From the NCBI GenBank assembly GCA_028278335.1, contig JANQEN010000217.1, positions 1 through 64,000 on the forward strand: a DNA stretch of 64,000 nt, read 5' to 3'. Positions 47,901 to 57,968 of the stretch are shown here, one piece after another. The notes beneath the pieces were generated by a model, which searched no databases, was not told where the DNA came from, and saw nothing but the letters and a program-made list of their open reading frames with translations. The stretch's first letter is position 1, and each line of letters starts with the position of its first letter. A program made the position numbers and the translations under genes. The stretch comes from Chitinivibrionales bacterium. Lineage in GTDB: Bacteria > Fibrobacterota > Chitinivibrionia > Chitinivibrionales > JANQEN01.

Positions 47901-49040
47901 GGTACTGTTGTAGAGGTCGACTTTGCACCCATAGCACCTTTTAAGCAGTTTGCCCTCTCTGGACCTATGGAACGATTAAAGATCAATGGCACCTGGATAA
48001 TACATAATACTGAGTTTACCTTTCCCTTTTTAGAGGATGAACCGCCACCTATGGAGGAAGACCCGTTCCCCTATATCACCTGGAATCTCAATGTGAAGGC
48101 GGGAAACAGAAATGTGATCTATTACTTCAATGTGGGAGCAAAAAAACGAAGACTCATCCGGTTTGTTGAATGCTATGTGGATCCCTCCCACACAATCAAA
48201 ATTCGAGGTCGAGAGTATGATGGGACCTTTAAGCTCTATGGAAGCTTAGCCTCCTATAGGGGCTATGCCTTTTATGGAAAAACTTTTAATAGGAATTTTA
48301 AGCTGGAGCTTGATTTCTTTCCCATTAAGAATGACATGGGTCCTGGATTCAATAATATGCCAATCATTGAGGGTTCTGCCGAGGCATTTTCCGATAGTTC
48401 CCGCTATGATCGAATAACCTTAACCGTATTGACCAGAGATTCTTTAACCGGGGTGTTGCGTGAACGGGGGCGATTTAAAGATATTGCCTTCCGTGTTTCC
48501 TCAGATTATGAGGAGATCCCCGGAGAGTCAGAAAAAGATTTCTATCGTGAGGCGGGACTCAATTTTATCACCCTTAAAGGAGCGGGGGAGATCGTCTCCG
48601 ATTTTGGCGACCAATATTTACAGCGTTATCTTTTACAGCGATTGGAGAGAAAGCTGGCTCGAAGAGTCGGTCTTGATGTAATCAGTTTTGAAACTTCCAT
48701 TGCTTCAAATTATTTTAATTACTTTTATAACAATCGAGATAATTTTGATGATCTATCTGAACAGTGGGGATACCTAGCATTTGCCAATGTAGGGCTTACC
48801 TTGGGAAGATATTTCTTTCGAGATAAATGGTTTTTAAAATGGAGGACCGAGCTAATCCCCCGAGATATGATATTGAATCCAGAGCATAATATTGGCTTAG
48901 AGTACCAGCCAATGGAATATTTTTGGATGGATTTTAATTACGGTTTTTATCGATATGAAAATCTCTTTCAATCAAACCCTAAGGTTCGGATGCAGCTTCG
49001 AGTACCCATTGGAAAATTTAGAGATGCGATGAATTTCTAA
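44952..49040 (+). CDS. tamB: TamB/DUF490-like translocation and assembly module protein
   Basis: N-terminal TM, very long beta-rich protein, C-terminal DUF490-like region; immediately upstream of BamA. Confidence 0.78.
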   Translation: MKPRKWIILVGLCACVLLGTFFFVKRSLKKNRNIEQLLVQYVAPLVGGAFDVENIDIGIFSVHLSGVKVAIPLKSFQINVTNIKIGFSLFEFIRTRGDVTRSIDKVIFVDPTIEFAFSNLDAITDTSTTTGQSSSFTPVPIKDILIQNCRIFLNAGQQERTALGEGLTGRLYGRDGAILFDLTGRFGSVKKNVFLSGEFDTQKKQQHLSIRLAKAHIKKPIQFNTLTLNNGVLDGVCEFFFTDTTFPENIEAHGAITVDEGVASLFSIDSAIHDITMQCSLKEDRVAIDTLFAAWQGASITGKGDVAFSQKQPSSCYVRIDGMDISQLSKQSERQSSVVSGVGWVEVFGNNRNRNHEFVTDIVVSGFTAFGSPFNTIAGRCRIGMTQTVVDTLFVKHRQFRAGASGVLNYAKTPITYSFTIDGESDLSSIRDDFSGTASINGSIRGLDEKYTTNMTIRGDSLSLYRIPCGNPTFTLKNIGSKISILSEKSSNSTLLLSGEIDSLTSETPQCDLSFSIAPSVIRQFISGMSDKKKIVLDSVDFSGTLKGPLMTPNIRGRVFAQSGLFKGGAQIELDTRADNKPFLWRVRSQNVSVADSAYFFMAHGLLQHDTLTISSCTFLDTVQCSGIILLGDSGALDLSGVFQSVSLKALNQFAFNGTPVVENGILQGTFRLQGPIQSPKSTMQFSLRQGSFSGISSLNTDVVCHGTGSQFTVSPFVIRKDKRILISIDTISNSGHLTLSGSFKEVAIGELLKKGIEEDFTLSGLVSGKFSTASTGFPISISMFSKEIVFNSWKLDSVTAGLSITEKGVSIDTLLASDSTRSTCIAKGVVPWPFFNNSEEDHDTLRGSLKVSGDLLASLERHYYSPVGGHGKGSINIQFFVAADEWHFEEAEASIPSGLMTINPFVPDHAKEVSFSASMDDSSKLHFDLRGRINRKPVRIFSSHDVPKGFESITIGNIDCGVIAVSTPKNGIHIFMPGFMERGTVVEVDFAPIAPFKQFALSGPMERLKINGTWIIHNTEFTFPFLEDEPPPMEEDPFPYITWNLNVKAGNRNVIYYFNVGAKKRRLIRFVECYVDPSHTIKIRGREYDGTFKLYGSLASYRGYAFYGKTFNRNFKLELDFFPIKNDMGPGFNNMPIIEGSAEAFSDSSRYDRITLTVLTRDSLTGVLRERGRFKDIAFRVSSDYEEIPGESEKDFYREAGLNFITLKGAGEIVSDFGDQYLQRYLLQRLERKLARRVGLDVISFETSIASNYFNYFYNNRDNFDDLSEQWGYLAFANVGLTLGRYFFRDKWFLKWRTELIPRDMILNPEHNIGLEYQPMEYFWMDFNYGFYRYENLFQSNPKVRMQLRVPIGKFRDAMNF

Positions 49041-49091
49041 AAAAAGGACAATTTTTTAAATATACCTTCGTATTAGATACCATGATGGCGA

Positions 49092-51410
49092 TTGACAACC
49101 CTGAAACTCAACGACAATAAGACGTTCGGAGAATTGATGTATAAAAAGTTATTTTACACCTCTGTTTTAACCCTGGTCATTGTATGTGTAAACTCCTACG
49201 GTAAAATATTGGATACTCTAGTAATAGAGGGACTTTCCATAAATAAACCTGCGGTTGTACTAAATAATCTTCCCTTTCAGAAGGGTAAAGAGTTTTCCAC
49301 AATGGATATTCAACGATCCATAAAAACACTCTATCACTTAGGACTTTTTAAAGATATTTCACTATTCGTTACAGAGGAGACTGACACCTCTGCATCGCTG
49401 CTTTTAAAAATTGAAGAGTTCCCCCAATGTGAGGCCGTAGAGTTTTCTGGCTTTAAAAAAATCAAGGAGGATGAGCTTGAAGAGGAGGTGTCACTACGAA
49501 AAGGCTGGTCCATTAGTGATGCTCAAATTCATGAGAATATCAAGATTTTAAAACAACTCTATGCAGAGAAGGGCTACCTCCTGGCTGAAATTGAGGCTGA
49601 TCTTATAGAGACTAAAGTTCCTGGAAACGTCATTATTAAATTTAAGATCAAAGAGGGTAAAAAGGTCCGGATTAAAAGTATTCTTTTGTCTGGAAACAAA
49701 GCCTTTTCTGAGAAGAAGTTAAAAAGAAAGCTCAAGACCAAGGAAAAAAAGCTTTTCAGTAGTGGCGAATATGATGAGGAGAAATTCAAGCTTCATAAAG
49801 ATAGCTTGCTTACCTATTATCACGACAAGGGTTATCTCGATGCAAAAATTGACCGTGATAGCGTATGGTATGGAAAAAATAAGCGTGACATCTTTATTCA
49901 AATAAACATTGTTGAGGGTACACGCTACTATGTTGGCGATTTCTACTTCACCGGTAATAAAATTTTGGAGAAGGAGCATTTAGCCAATCAAACCAATACC
50001 ATGAAAAAGGGGAAACATTTTAGTAAAAAGAAGTTTGATATGACTAAAATGCTCATCTCCAATGCCTATCGTGAGGAAGGATATCTATGGGTTGGTGTCG
50101 AGGATAGACCTAATTATCGGGGCGATACTATTGATATTACCTTTACCATTACTGAAGGACGTCCTGCTATTGTACGCAAAATTGACATTAAGGGAAATAC
50201 CAAAACGCGAGAAAAGGTGATTCGTCGAGAGCTGCAACTTTTTCCCGGTCAGAAGTATCGTCAATCGCGTATGGAAAGAAGTATGCGTGAGGTCATGGTG
50301 CTTCAATACTTTGAGAATGTTTCACCCGATCTTCAACCCAATGAAGACGGGACTATAGATTTGGTTTTTGATGTTGTGGAAAAGGACAATATTGGTCAGT
50401 TTTCTGCAGGTGCGCAATTTAGTCAGCTAGAGGGATTTGGCGGAAACTTTAGTATTGCTATTCCCAATTTTCGTGGAGCAGGAGAGCTCTTAGATGCGAC
50501 TGTGGAGATATCAAAATATTCAAAACGATTCTCTCTCGGCTTTGTAGAGCCCTGGATATTCAACTCACCAACCAGTTACTCGGTATCTGCTACCTATTGG
50601 AATAGCACCTATTGGCAAAGAAATTATCAGCAGACCTATCTTTTGCAGAGCCTCAGGAGGCGGTTGAAATGGCCCGATGATTTCTTTTATGCTACATTAG
50701 GGTATCACATCGGTTATCAGAAGGATGATCGTTCTCTGCCTTCTCAGAAAGTTATTAATAATAAGGGGTTTTATATTCTTAAGGAAGGAATTCTAAGCAA
50801 GGTACGATTTAGTATCGAGCGTGATGATCGTGACAACCGTCTCTTTCCAACGCGGGGTTCTTTTTTCTCAACAACCGCATGGATTGCGGGACTTGGCGGT
50901 GATTTTAAATATGTCAAAGGTATTGCTGAGTATCAAACCTATTTTCCTTTATTCTGGAAATTTGTCTTAGGTGCTCGTTCGAAGTTTGGACTGCTCGATG
51001 GATTTAAGGGAAACAAATACATTGATACCTATGACCTCTTTGCCGCAGGTGGAATCTATGGTGTGGATGGTGTGATCAGAGGATATGCGGAGCGAGCCTT
51101 TGGACAACGGAATAGCCGAGGCTTAGCTATGCTTACCTTTACTGGAGAGCTTCGCTTTCCCATTCTTGAGCAACAATTATATTTAGCAGCTTTTTCTGAT
51201 GCTGGTAATGTCTGGGACGCCTTTGAGGATATTGATCTTAAGGACCTTTATCCCGGTGTTGGAGCAGGATTTAGACTCAATCTTCCAATGGTGGGACTTA
51301 TTGGGTTTGATTTTGCTTGGGGATTGCGAAAAGCAGGCTCAGGAAATCCTCATTTTGGTAAGGAGATTAATGGGTTTCAACCCAGCTTCACCATGCAGCG
51401 AGGATTTTAG
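49092..51410 (+). CDS. bamA: Outer membrane protein assembly factor BamA
   Basis: Signal peptide, multiple POTRA-type repeats, Omp85 barrel with RDDRDNRLFPTRGSFF and VDGVIRGYAERAFG. Confidence 0.92.
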   Translation: MTTLKLNDNKTFGELMYKKLFYTSVLTLVIVCVNSYGKILDTLVIEGLSINKPAVVLNNLPFQKGKEFSTMDIQRSIKTLYHLGLFKDISLFVTEETDTSASLLLKIEEFPQCEAVEFSGFKKIKEDELEEEVSLRKGWSISDAQIHENIKILKQLYAEKGYLLAEIEADLIETKVPGNVIIKFKIKEGKKVRIKSILLSGNKAFSEKKLKRKLKTKEKKLFSSGEYDEEKFKLHKDSLLTYYHDKGYLDAKIDRDSVWYGKNKRDIFIQINIVEGTRYYVGDFYFTGNKILEKEHLANQTNTMKKGKHFSKKKFDMTKMLISNAYREEGYLWVGVEDRPNYRGDTIDITFTITEGRPAIVRKIDIKGNTKTREKVIRRELQLFPGQKYRQSRMERSMREVMVLQYFENVSPDLQPNEDGTIDLVFDVVEKDNIGQFSAGAQFSQLEGFGGNFSIAIPNFRGAGELLDATVEISKYSKRFSLGFVEPWIFNSPTSYSVSATYWNSTYWQRNYQQTYLLQSLRRRLKWPDDFFYATLGYHIGYQKDDRSLPSQKVINNKGFYILKEGILSKVRFSIERDDRDNRLFPTRGSFFSTTAWIAGLGGDFKYVKGIAEYQTYFPLFWKFVLGARSKFGLLDGFKGNKYIDTYDLFAAGGIYGVDGVIRGYAERAFGQRNSRGLAMLTFTGELRFPILEQQLYLAAFSDAGNVWDAFEDIDLKDLYPGVGAGFRLNLPMVGLIGFDFAWGLRKAGSGNPHFGKEINGFQPSFTMQRGF

Positions 51411-51501
51411 CTCTGTTGACCTTTTTATCCTTGGGTAAAGGATTCGGTTCGTTAACATTTGTTGATGTACCAAATATTAACCTGAAAAATTGTTTTTAGA
51501 C

Positions 51502-51523
51502 ATGACAGCTTTTTAGCTGTCAT
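51502..51523. promoter_or_regulatory. Perfect 9-bp hairpin in bamA-skp intergenic
   Basis: ATGACAGCT-TTTT-AGCTGTCAT. Confidence 0.5.
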
Positions 51524-51561
51524 TGAATATTAAAATAGGAAATTTAATAACTAATTAATAC

Positions 51562-52113
51562 ATGTCCGCTGAGATGAAAGGAGGTTTTACCATGGTAAAA
51601 TCTTTAAAAATTCAATATGTAGCTTTGGCACTTTTAAGTCTTGCTTCACTCCTATTTGCTGAGTTGAAGATTGGGTACATTAACTCTGAGAGAATTCTTG
51701 CAGAGTATCAAGGTACCAAGGATGCCTCAGAAAAGTTTCAGAAACAGGTTGCCAGATGGGAGCAGGAAGCATCGGATCGTCAAAAAAAGATTCAAGAGAT
51801 GCAGGAGCAATTGGAGAAGCAGAGCCTACTCTTAAGCGCGGAACGTAAAAAGGAGATTGAGAGCACCATAGAAAAGGAATCTATCGAGCTGAGGAACTTT
51901 GTGGCTAAGATCAATGGTCAAGAGGGTGACATGGCAAAGAAATATGCTGAGCTGGTAAAACCGATTGTAGAGAAGATAAATAAGATTCTTGATAAAATGG
52001 CAAAGGACGAGAACTACGATTTTATTATGGACACTCGGGGAGGTCTGGTTTACGGTAAAAAGGCCTACGACTTGACAGAGAAGGTCCTCCAAATTTTAAA
52101 TAGCGAGAAGTAG
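51562..52113 (+). CDS. OmpH/Skp family chaperone
   Basis: Signal peptide, KIGYINSERILAEYQG, long coiled coil; between BamA and LpxD. Likely start at an ATG after AAAGGAGG. Confidence 0.88.
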   Translation: MSAEMKGGFTMVKSLKIQYVALALLSLASLLFAELKIGYINSERILAEYQGTKDASEKFQKQVARWEQEASDRQKKIQEMQEQLEKQSLLLSAERKKEIESTIEKESIELRNFVAKINGQEGDMAKKYAELVKPIVEKINKILDKMAKDENYDFIMDTRGGLVYGKKAYDLTEKVLQILNSEK

Positions 52114-52118
52114 CCTCG

Positions 52119-53147
52119 GTGAAACTATCAAAGATTGCCGAAGTTCTTGCCTGCGAAGTGTCTCCCGAGGCAAAAGATCTTGACATAGAAAATATTGCCT
52201 CTGTTGGGCTGGCTCAGAAAAACAGTATTACCTTCCTCTCTGACCCAAAGTATAAAGATAGTCTGGAAACATGTCTGGCACCAGCTGTTATTGTTAAAAA
52301 GGGTGTGTCTGTTACTGGAAAAACCAGCCTTGAGGTAGATGACCCTTACCTTGGATATGCTTTGGTTGCTCAACTTTTTGAGGACACTACTCCGATTTTT
52401 GGCACCGGTGTGCATCCAACCGCTATTATTGATTCTACTGCAAAACTGGAATCTTCTGTGTGCTGCGGCCCAGGGAGTGTTGTTGGCAAAGACTGTCGCA
52501 TAGGTAAAGATACCATACTGGGTGCCAATGTTGTTATTGAGCCCGGTGTTACTATTGGTAATGACTGTCGAATAGACTCGGGAACAATTGTTCGTCGGGA
52601 TTGTCAAATAGGCAATCGTGTCATTATTCAATCTGGATCAATTATTGGAAGCGAGGGCTTTGGTAATGCTCTAAATAAAGGAGTGTTTGTCCGAATTCCC
52701 TGCTTCGGTACTGTGGTTATTGAGGATGAGGTAGAGATCGGTGCAAATGTTACCATAGATCGAGGAAATTTCGAACCGACCATAATTAAAAAGGGCGTTC
52801 GTATAGACAATTTAGTTCAAATCGCTCACAATGTTGAGGTCGGAGAAAACACAGCTATGGCTGCTCAGGTTGGTATTTCTGGGAGCACCAAGGTCGGTAA
52901 GGGTGTGCTTCTGGCAGGTCAGGCTGGTTTTGTTGGTCATATAACCATTGGTGATGGAGCCTTTGTTGGCGCCAAGGCTGGTGTGAGTAAGAGTGTGGCG
53001 CCCGGTGAAAAGGTCACCGGCTATCCAGCCCGTGATCTTATGAAGACCCGTCGCATTGAAGCGGCACAACTTTATTTGCCTCAGATACAAAAAGAGGTTA
53101 AGCGGCTTCGAAAAGAGATTGAAGCATTAAAGCAAGAAAAAAAGTAA
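52119..53147 (+). CDS. lpxD: UDP-3-O-acylglucosamine N-acyltransferase
   Basis: Left-handed beta-helix hexapeptides, IAHNVEVGENTAMAAQVGISGSTKVG. Confidence 0.92.
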   Translation: MKLSKIAEVLACEVSPEAKDLDIENIASVGLAQKNSITFLSDPKYKDSLETCLAPAVIVKKGVSVTGKTSLEVDDPYLGYALVAQLFEDTTPIFGTGVHPTAIIDSTAKLESSVCCGPGSVVGKDCRIGKDTILGANVVIEPGVTIGNDCRIDSGTIVRRDCQIGNRVIIQSGSIIGSEGFGNALNKGVFVRIPCFGTVVIEDEVEIGANVTIDRGNFEPTIIKKGVRIDNLVQIAHNVEVGENTAMAAQVGISGSTKVGKGVLLAGQAGFVGHITIGDGAFVGAKAGVSKSVAPGEKVTGYPARDLMKTRRIEAAQLYLPQIQKEVKRLRKEIEALKQEKK

Positions 53148-53162
53148 CATTCATAATTTGAT

Positions 53163-54536
53163 TTGAAGGAAATAGGTATAATGGCAGTACAGCATACCAT
53201 AAAAGAGAGTGGCTCTTTAACTGGTGTTGGTTTACACACTGGAGTCGAAGCAACCGTTACTATGCACCCCGCACCAGAGAACTGGGGAATCCGGTTTGTT
53301 CGGACTGATACTCCCGAGCCAGTAGAAATCCTTGCAGATATCGATAATGTTGTGGATAACTCCCGCGGGACCGCCATTGGGTCTGGCGATGTGCGTATTT
53401 ATAGTATTGAGCATATCATGTCTGCGCTCGCTGCCTTAGAGATTGATAATTGCAAAGTTGAGGTTAATGCACAAGAGGTGCCACTTATGGATGGTAGTGC
53501 AATGCCCTTTGTAAAATTGATTCAGGGGGTGGGTCGACAAAAACAAGAGGCGAAACGGGAGTTTATCGTTATTGACAAACCGCGATGGCTCTATGACAAA
53601 GATGAGACTGCAATCAGTGTGTTTCCTTCAGACACTTTTCATGTCACACTTGGTATTGATTATAAGAATCCCGCCTTAGGAGCTCAACACACAACACTTT
53701 TTAAGCTCAATGAATACGTTGAACAGTTTGCTTCGGCCCGAACCTTCTGCTTTCTTTCGGAGATTGAAAAACTACGTGAAGAGGGCCTTATTAAGGGTGG
53801 TTCTATAAACAGTGCGGTGGTTGTTCAAGATATACCCTTAACGGATGAGCATCTTAACTATCTTCGAGAACTCTTTAATGAGGAAGGTCCCTTGGAGATT
53901 GGTGAAAATGGCTTTTTAAATAATACCGAACTACGATTTCCCAATGAACTCTGTCGACATAAAGCAGTAGACTTAATTGGCGATCTCTATCTTCTTGGTA
54001 AACCAATTCAGGGGCATATCTTCGGGATTCGCACCGGCCATGCCGCTAATATAGAATTGGCAAAAAATATCCGTAAACATATAAAAAAGCAAGCCAAAGA
54101 GCTTTTGGTGGATCATAAAAAGATTCTTGAATTATTGCCCCATCGCTATCCCTTTCTGTTGGTTGATCATGTGCTTGATATTGAGCCAGGCGAGAAAATA
54201 GTGGCCACAAAAAATGTCTCCTTTAATGACAACTTTTTTCAGGGGCATTTCCCGGGGAATCCTATTATGCCCGGGGTGTTACAGGTTGAGGCTATGGCAC
54301 AAGCTGGAGGCATCATGGCATTGTATGGTGCCGAGAATGAAAAGGATAACGCCATGCTCTTTTTAGGTATTGACAAAACACGATTTCGCGGCCAAGTGCG
54401 CCCTGGTGATATCTTACGGATTGAGGTAGAGACACTTCATCGAAGAAGAAGCACCATTCGCCTTTTGGGAAAATGCTTTGTCAAGGACACTCTTGTTTGT
54501 GAAGCCGAGTTAATGGCAATGATTGGAAAGAAATAG
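53163..54536 (+). CDS. lpxC-fabZ: Bifunctional LpxC-FabZ fusion
   Basis: LpxC N-terminus HTIKESGSLTGVGLHTG, SARTFCFLSEIEKL, HKAVDLIGDLYLLG; then FabZ LLPHRYPFLLVDHV, QGHFPGNPIMPGVLQVEAMAQ. Confidence 0.93.
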   Translation: MKEIGIMAVQHTIKESGSLTGVGLHTGVEATVTMHPAPENWGIRFVRTDTPEPVEILADIDNVVDNSRGTAIGSGDVRIYSIEHIMSALAALEIDNCKVEVNAQEVPLMDGSAMPFVKLIQGVGRQKQEAKREFIVIDKPRWLYDKDETAISVFPSDTFHVTLGIDYKNPALGAQHTTLFKLNEYVEQFASARTFCFLSEIEKLREEGLIKGGSINSAVVVQDIPLTDEHLNYLRELFNEEGPLEIGENGFLNNTELRFPNELCRHKAVDLIGDLYLLGKPIQGHIFGIRTGHAANIELAKNIRKHIKKQAKELLVDHKKILELLPHRYPFLLVDHVLDIEPGEKIVATKNVSFNDNFFQGHFPGNPIMPGVLQVEAMAQAGGIMALYGAENEKDNAMLFLGIDKTRFRGQVRPGDILRIEVETLHRRRSTIRLLGKCFVKDTLVCEAELMAMIGKK

Positions 54537-54560
54537 ACACTTTAAAAAGGTAATCTCCCT

Positions 54561-55346
54561 ATGCCTACAATTATTCATCCCAACGCTCATGTTGATTCAA
54601 CCACGCAATTAGGAGAGAATGTCTCTGTTGGTTCCGGTGCTGTGATTGAGGGGGATGCACAAATTGGTGATGGTTGTCAGATTGGATCGAATGCTTTTGT
54701 TGGCGAACACACAACTCTTGGAAGAGAGTGTAGACTCTTTCATGGCGCAGTTGTAGGAAGCATTGCTCAGGATTTAAAATATCAGGGTGAAGACGTTGTC
54801 TGTGTTGTTGGAGATCGAACTGTATTTCGGGAATACTGTACTATAAATCGTGGAACCAGTGCCAGTGGTGAAACGGTTATTGGTAATGATTGTGCCTTTT
54901 TAGCTTACTGTCATGTTGGCCATGATAGCTATATCGGCAATAATGTGGTTGCCTCAAATACATTAAATATTGCCGGCCATGTGACGGTAGGAAACAATGT
55001 GTGGTTTGGCGGTGTCGTTGCTGTGCATCAATTCTGTCATGTAGGTGATCATGCTTACCTTGGTGCATACTCAAAGGTGGTCAAGGATGTTTTGCCCTTT
55101 GCACTCGTTGGTGGTGGCGTTGAAACGTTAAAGATTAGTGGTATTAATAAAGTTGGTTTAGAGCGGCGCGGATATGATGAACCGAGGCGTCGTAAGATTC
55201 TCAATGCCTACAAAGAACTCTTTTTACGTAAAAAAAATCTTTCTGAAGCTGTTGAGTTGCTTGAGCAATCGCATCCTGCAGATGATGATATTGGATTGCT
55301 TACGGCATTTATAAAAAAATCTCAACGGGGTATTTACCGCATGTAG
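54561..55346 (+). CDS. lpxA: UDP-N-acetylglucosamine acyltransferase
   Basis: IHPNAHVDSTTQLGENVSVGSGAVIEGD; CHVGHDSYIGNNVVASNTLNIAGHVTVGNNVWFGG. Confidence 0.93.
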   Translation: MPTIIHPNAHVDSTTQLGENVSVGSGAVIEGDAQIGDGCQIGSNAFVGEHTTLGRECRLFHGAVVGSIAQDLKYQGEDVVCVVGDRTVFREYCTINRGTSASGETVIGNDCAFLAYCHVGHDSYIGNNVVASNTLNIAGHVTVGNNVWFGGVVAVHQFCHVGDHAYLGAYSKVVKDVLPFALVGGGVETLKISGINKVGLERRGYDEPRRRKILNAYKELFLRKKNLSEAVELLEQSHPADDDIGLLTAFIKKSQRGIYRM

Positions 55347-55354
55347 TAACCCTT

Positions 55355-56521
55355 TTATTGTGGAAGGATCCATCTTCCCAGATGTTTATAGGTTTTTGCT
55401 TTTTCACCCTTTATTGAAAGTCGCTTCTTGTTCAGATAGGCCTGAACAGTTAACCCCAAGGATAGGGGCATACGATCATTGTGAGGAATGTCTAAGCTCT
55501 CAATTTTTTTTACGGGAATTGGCTCAAAGTAAGCGGTGATAAAATTGACTAGCGCAATATTATTAGTTCCGCCACCAGAAAGCCAAAGACTCTTAGGTTT
55601 TTTTGTTGAGGTCCAGATCTTTTTAAAAAGATTGTTTGCAATCTGCGCGGTAAAAGCCGTAACCGTAGCGAGCGTGTCCTCTGAAGAGAGGCCCTTAAGG
55701 GCCTTGTGCCCTAGGATCTCATTAAGATGGTTCTTGTCTGAGTAGAAATCAGCTTCAACAGAGTTTGATACGTCTGTTATGAGCGCAACAAGCGTATCAG
55801 TGTTGACCTTGCCGGACAGGGTTGATGTACCATCACGATCAAAACCACAGTCCTTTCCGGCCTCCTTTGCTGCATGGTCCAGAAGAGCGGTGCATGGACC
55901 AACAGCTTCATCAACCACCACCTGTTTACCCACTGTGTCAAGAATGGTTAGCCGTGAAACCAATCCTAAATCTAAAAAAACAACAGACTCTTCTGCAATC
56001 TTTTCTGCAATTTTCATAGTGCCATAGAGCACGGAAAAAGGAGCCGTTGCTTTTTCGAGGATGCCTTGGCGAAAAAAATCAGTTAGAACCGGTGCATGTA
56101 GGTTGTTTGCCAATACCTGTAAGTCACCGCAGTCAAGGCTCCACTGCTCATCAGCCTGTTTGTCTTGTAATGTTCCTTTCCAGAGAATATGTTTTTTTAC
56201 AACAATACAGTCAGGTGGCTGCTTCGTCTTGGGTATTGTGTTAAGCAAATTTGAGGCACAGTGGTTATAGTGCATGGTCATTAGATAATCTAACTGAGCA
56301 AAGTCATTGAGATTAAGACTGGGATTTTCCTGTTGGGAACATTGAGAAATGAGGTCACAGATTTTTTGTGGATAGGGAACAAGCTGGTTCCCTATTATGG
56401 TCCAACCAGATTCTTGAGCCTCTATATAGAGACATTGAATACCAGCATGAATATTTGAGGCAACCAGAATAAGGAGTTTGTGTCGTTTCTTTTTAGATAA
56501 TTTTTCTACGGTCATCTTCAT
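55355..56521 (-). CDS. Anhydro-N-acetylmuramic acid kinase-like protein
   Basis: GPCTALLDHAAKEAGKDCGFDRDGTSTLSGKV; TLATVTAFTAQIA; LWLSGGGTNN. Confidence 0.72.
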   Translation of the reverse strand: MKMTVEKLSKKKRHKLLILVASNIHAGIQCLYIEAQESGWTIIGNQLVPYPQKICDLISQCSQQENPSLNLNDFAQLDYLMTMHYNHCASNLLNTIPKTKQPPDCIVVKKHILWKGTLQDKQADEQWSLDCGDLQVLANNLHAPVLTDFFRQGILEKATAPFSVLYGTMKIAEKIAEESVVFLDLGLVSRLTILDTVGKQVVVDEAVGPCTALLDHAAKEAGKDCGFDRDGTSTLSGKVNTDTLVALITDVSNSVEADFYSDKNHLNEILGHKALKGLSSEDTLATVTAFTAQIANNLFKKIWTSTKKPKSLWLSGGGTNNIALVNFITAYFEPIPVKKIESLDIPHNDRMPLSLGLTVQAYLNKKRLSIKGEKAKTYKHLGRWILPQ

Positions 56522-56826
56522 AACACCAGAGAGTCTGATTGAAAATCAAAATTTATTATTTGCGAAAAGTAAAATATCATTTGCGGTTATGACCCAAATA
56601 AAATAAATTATATAGGGTAGATTAAAAAAGCGGTTCCCCCTATTATCAAAAATCCTCAATAGGGCGAGATTCGCCTATTCTGTAGATACAATATTTAATA
56701 TATAAAAAACTTGACTGAGGTATTTATAATTAAGTATTATATTATCGATAAAAGCTATAATTATAACTTGTGTAGCATTAAAAGGTTAGATAATTCAAAA
56801 CAAAAGTCTAATACATAAAAGGAGAG

Positions 56827-57123
56827 GTGATCTATATGTCTAAGGTGTTTGCGATTTCTCGATATGTGCTAGTCGGCTCTTTTGTTGCAATGTGTTTTAT
56901 GACAGGTTGTACAAAAAGACCATCCGAAGAGCAGTTGACACAGCTTGAAGAGGCGCGTGCTGCAGTTGAAAGCGCTGAAAAAAAGCTGGCAGAATTACGT
57001 GAAGAGCGTATGAATCTTGAAAGTCAATTAAGTCAAAAGCAGGCGATTCTGCAAGAGCATGAAGCAGAACGCGATGACCTTCGTGAAAAGATGGCTGCTC
57101 GCGAAAGTGGTGGAACCGAATAA
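56827..57123 (+). CDS. Small coiled-coil lipoprotein
   Basis: RBS GGAGAGG; lipobox MTGCTKRP; Lpp-like heptads. Confidence 0.7.
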   Translation: MIYMSKVFAISRYVLVGSFVAMCFMTGCTKRPSEEQLTQLEEARAAVESAEKKLAELREERMNLESQLSQKQAILQEHEAERDDLREKMAARESGGTE

Positions 57124-57164
57124 TTATTGAATTAAACAAAAGAGTTGGAAATAGGAGGTAGGTA

Positions 57165-57914
57165 ATGAAATATATTGGACTTGTACTTTTTAGTGTGTGT
57201 GTACTCTTCTCTTCTGTGCAGGCAGAAGATCCAGTTTGGAGATACCAAATGAATCCAGAAGAATATGACACCATGACTTTAGAGTCGTATGAAGTTATTC
57301 TAGCAGCAACCTTAGCACGTGAAAAAGAGTTGAAAGAGCAGATTGCTCAAGAACAGGCTCAAATTGAAAGCCTGCGTCAACAACTTACAGACATAGACGC
57401 CCAAATTGCTGCAGTAATTCAGGAAAAGTATGATATTCTTGGTATTACTGAACAGGATGTGATCGATGCAGAAAATGAAATTGCTTCGATTCGTCAAGAG
57501 TTGGAGTTGCTTCTTGGCTTGACTCCTGAGGAGTTACTTAAGCGCAAAGCGGATATTGATAGAAATGAAGCACGGATCAATGCGCTCAAGGAGAAACCTG
57601 TTTCCTATCTCTGGCGTATTAGAGACCAAATCATCGAATTGGAAGATCTTTTGGCACGGGTCAAGGCAAATCTTCCTGATAAGTTAGCAGAATATACTGT
57701 TCGCTTAATTCCTGAAAGACGCGACTGCTTATATCGTATTGCGGAATATGATGAAATCTATGGTGACCCAACCCAATGGCCTCAGATTTATCGTGCGAAC
57801 AAGTCACTGATTGACGGTTCCTACGACCGCTATCTGAAGAACGTGGAAGAACCAAAATACTCACGACCACAGGATCTCATTTTTCCAGGTCAGGTTCTGG
57901 ACATTCCTCGTTAA
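57165..57914 (+). CDS. Exported coiled-coil protein with C-terminal LysM-like motif
   Basis: Signal peptide; long coiled coil; DPTQWPQIYRANKSLI...LIFPGQVLDIPR. Confidence 0.72.
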   Translation: MKYIGLVLFSVCVLFSSVQAEDPVWRYQMNPEEYDTMTLESYEVILAATLAREKELKEQIAQEQAQIESLRQQLTDIDAQIAAVIQEKYDILGITEQDVIDAENEIASIRQELELLLGLTPEELLKRKADIDRNEARINALKEKPVSYLWRIRDQIIELEDLLARVKANLPDKLAEYTVRLIPERRDCLYRIAEYDEIYGDPTQWPQIYRANKSLIDGSYDRYLKNVEEPKYSRPQDLIFPGQVLDIPR

Positions 57915-57968
57915 GGTATGGTATAATACTATTTTGAGTTGACGCTTAAGGGCAACAATCAAGATACA

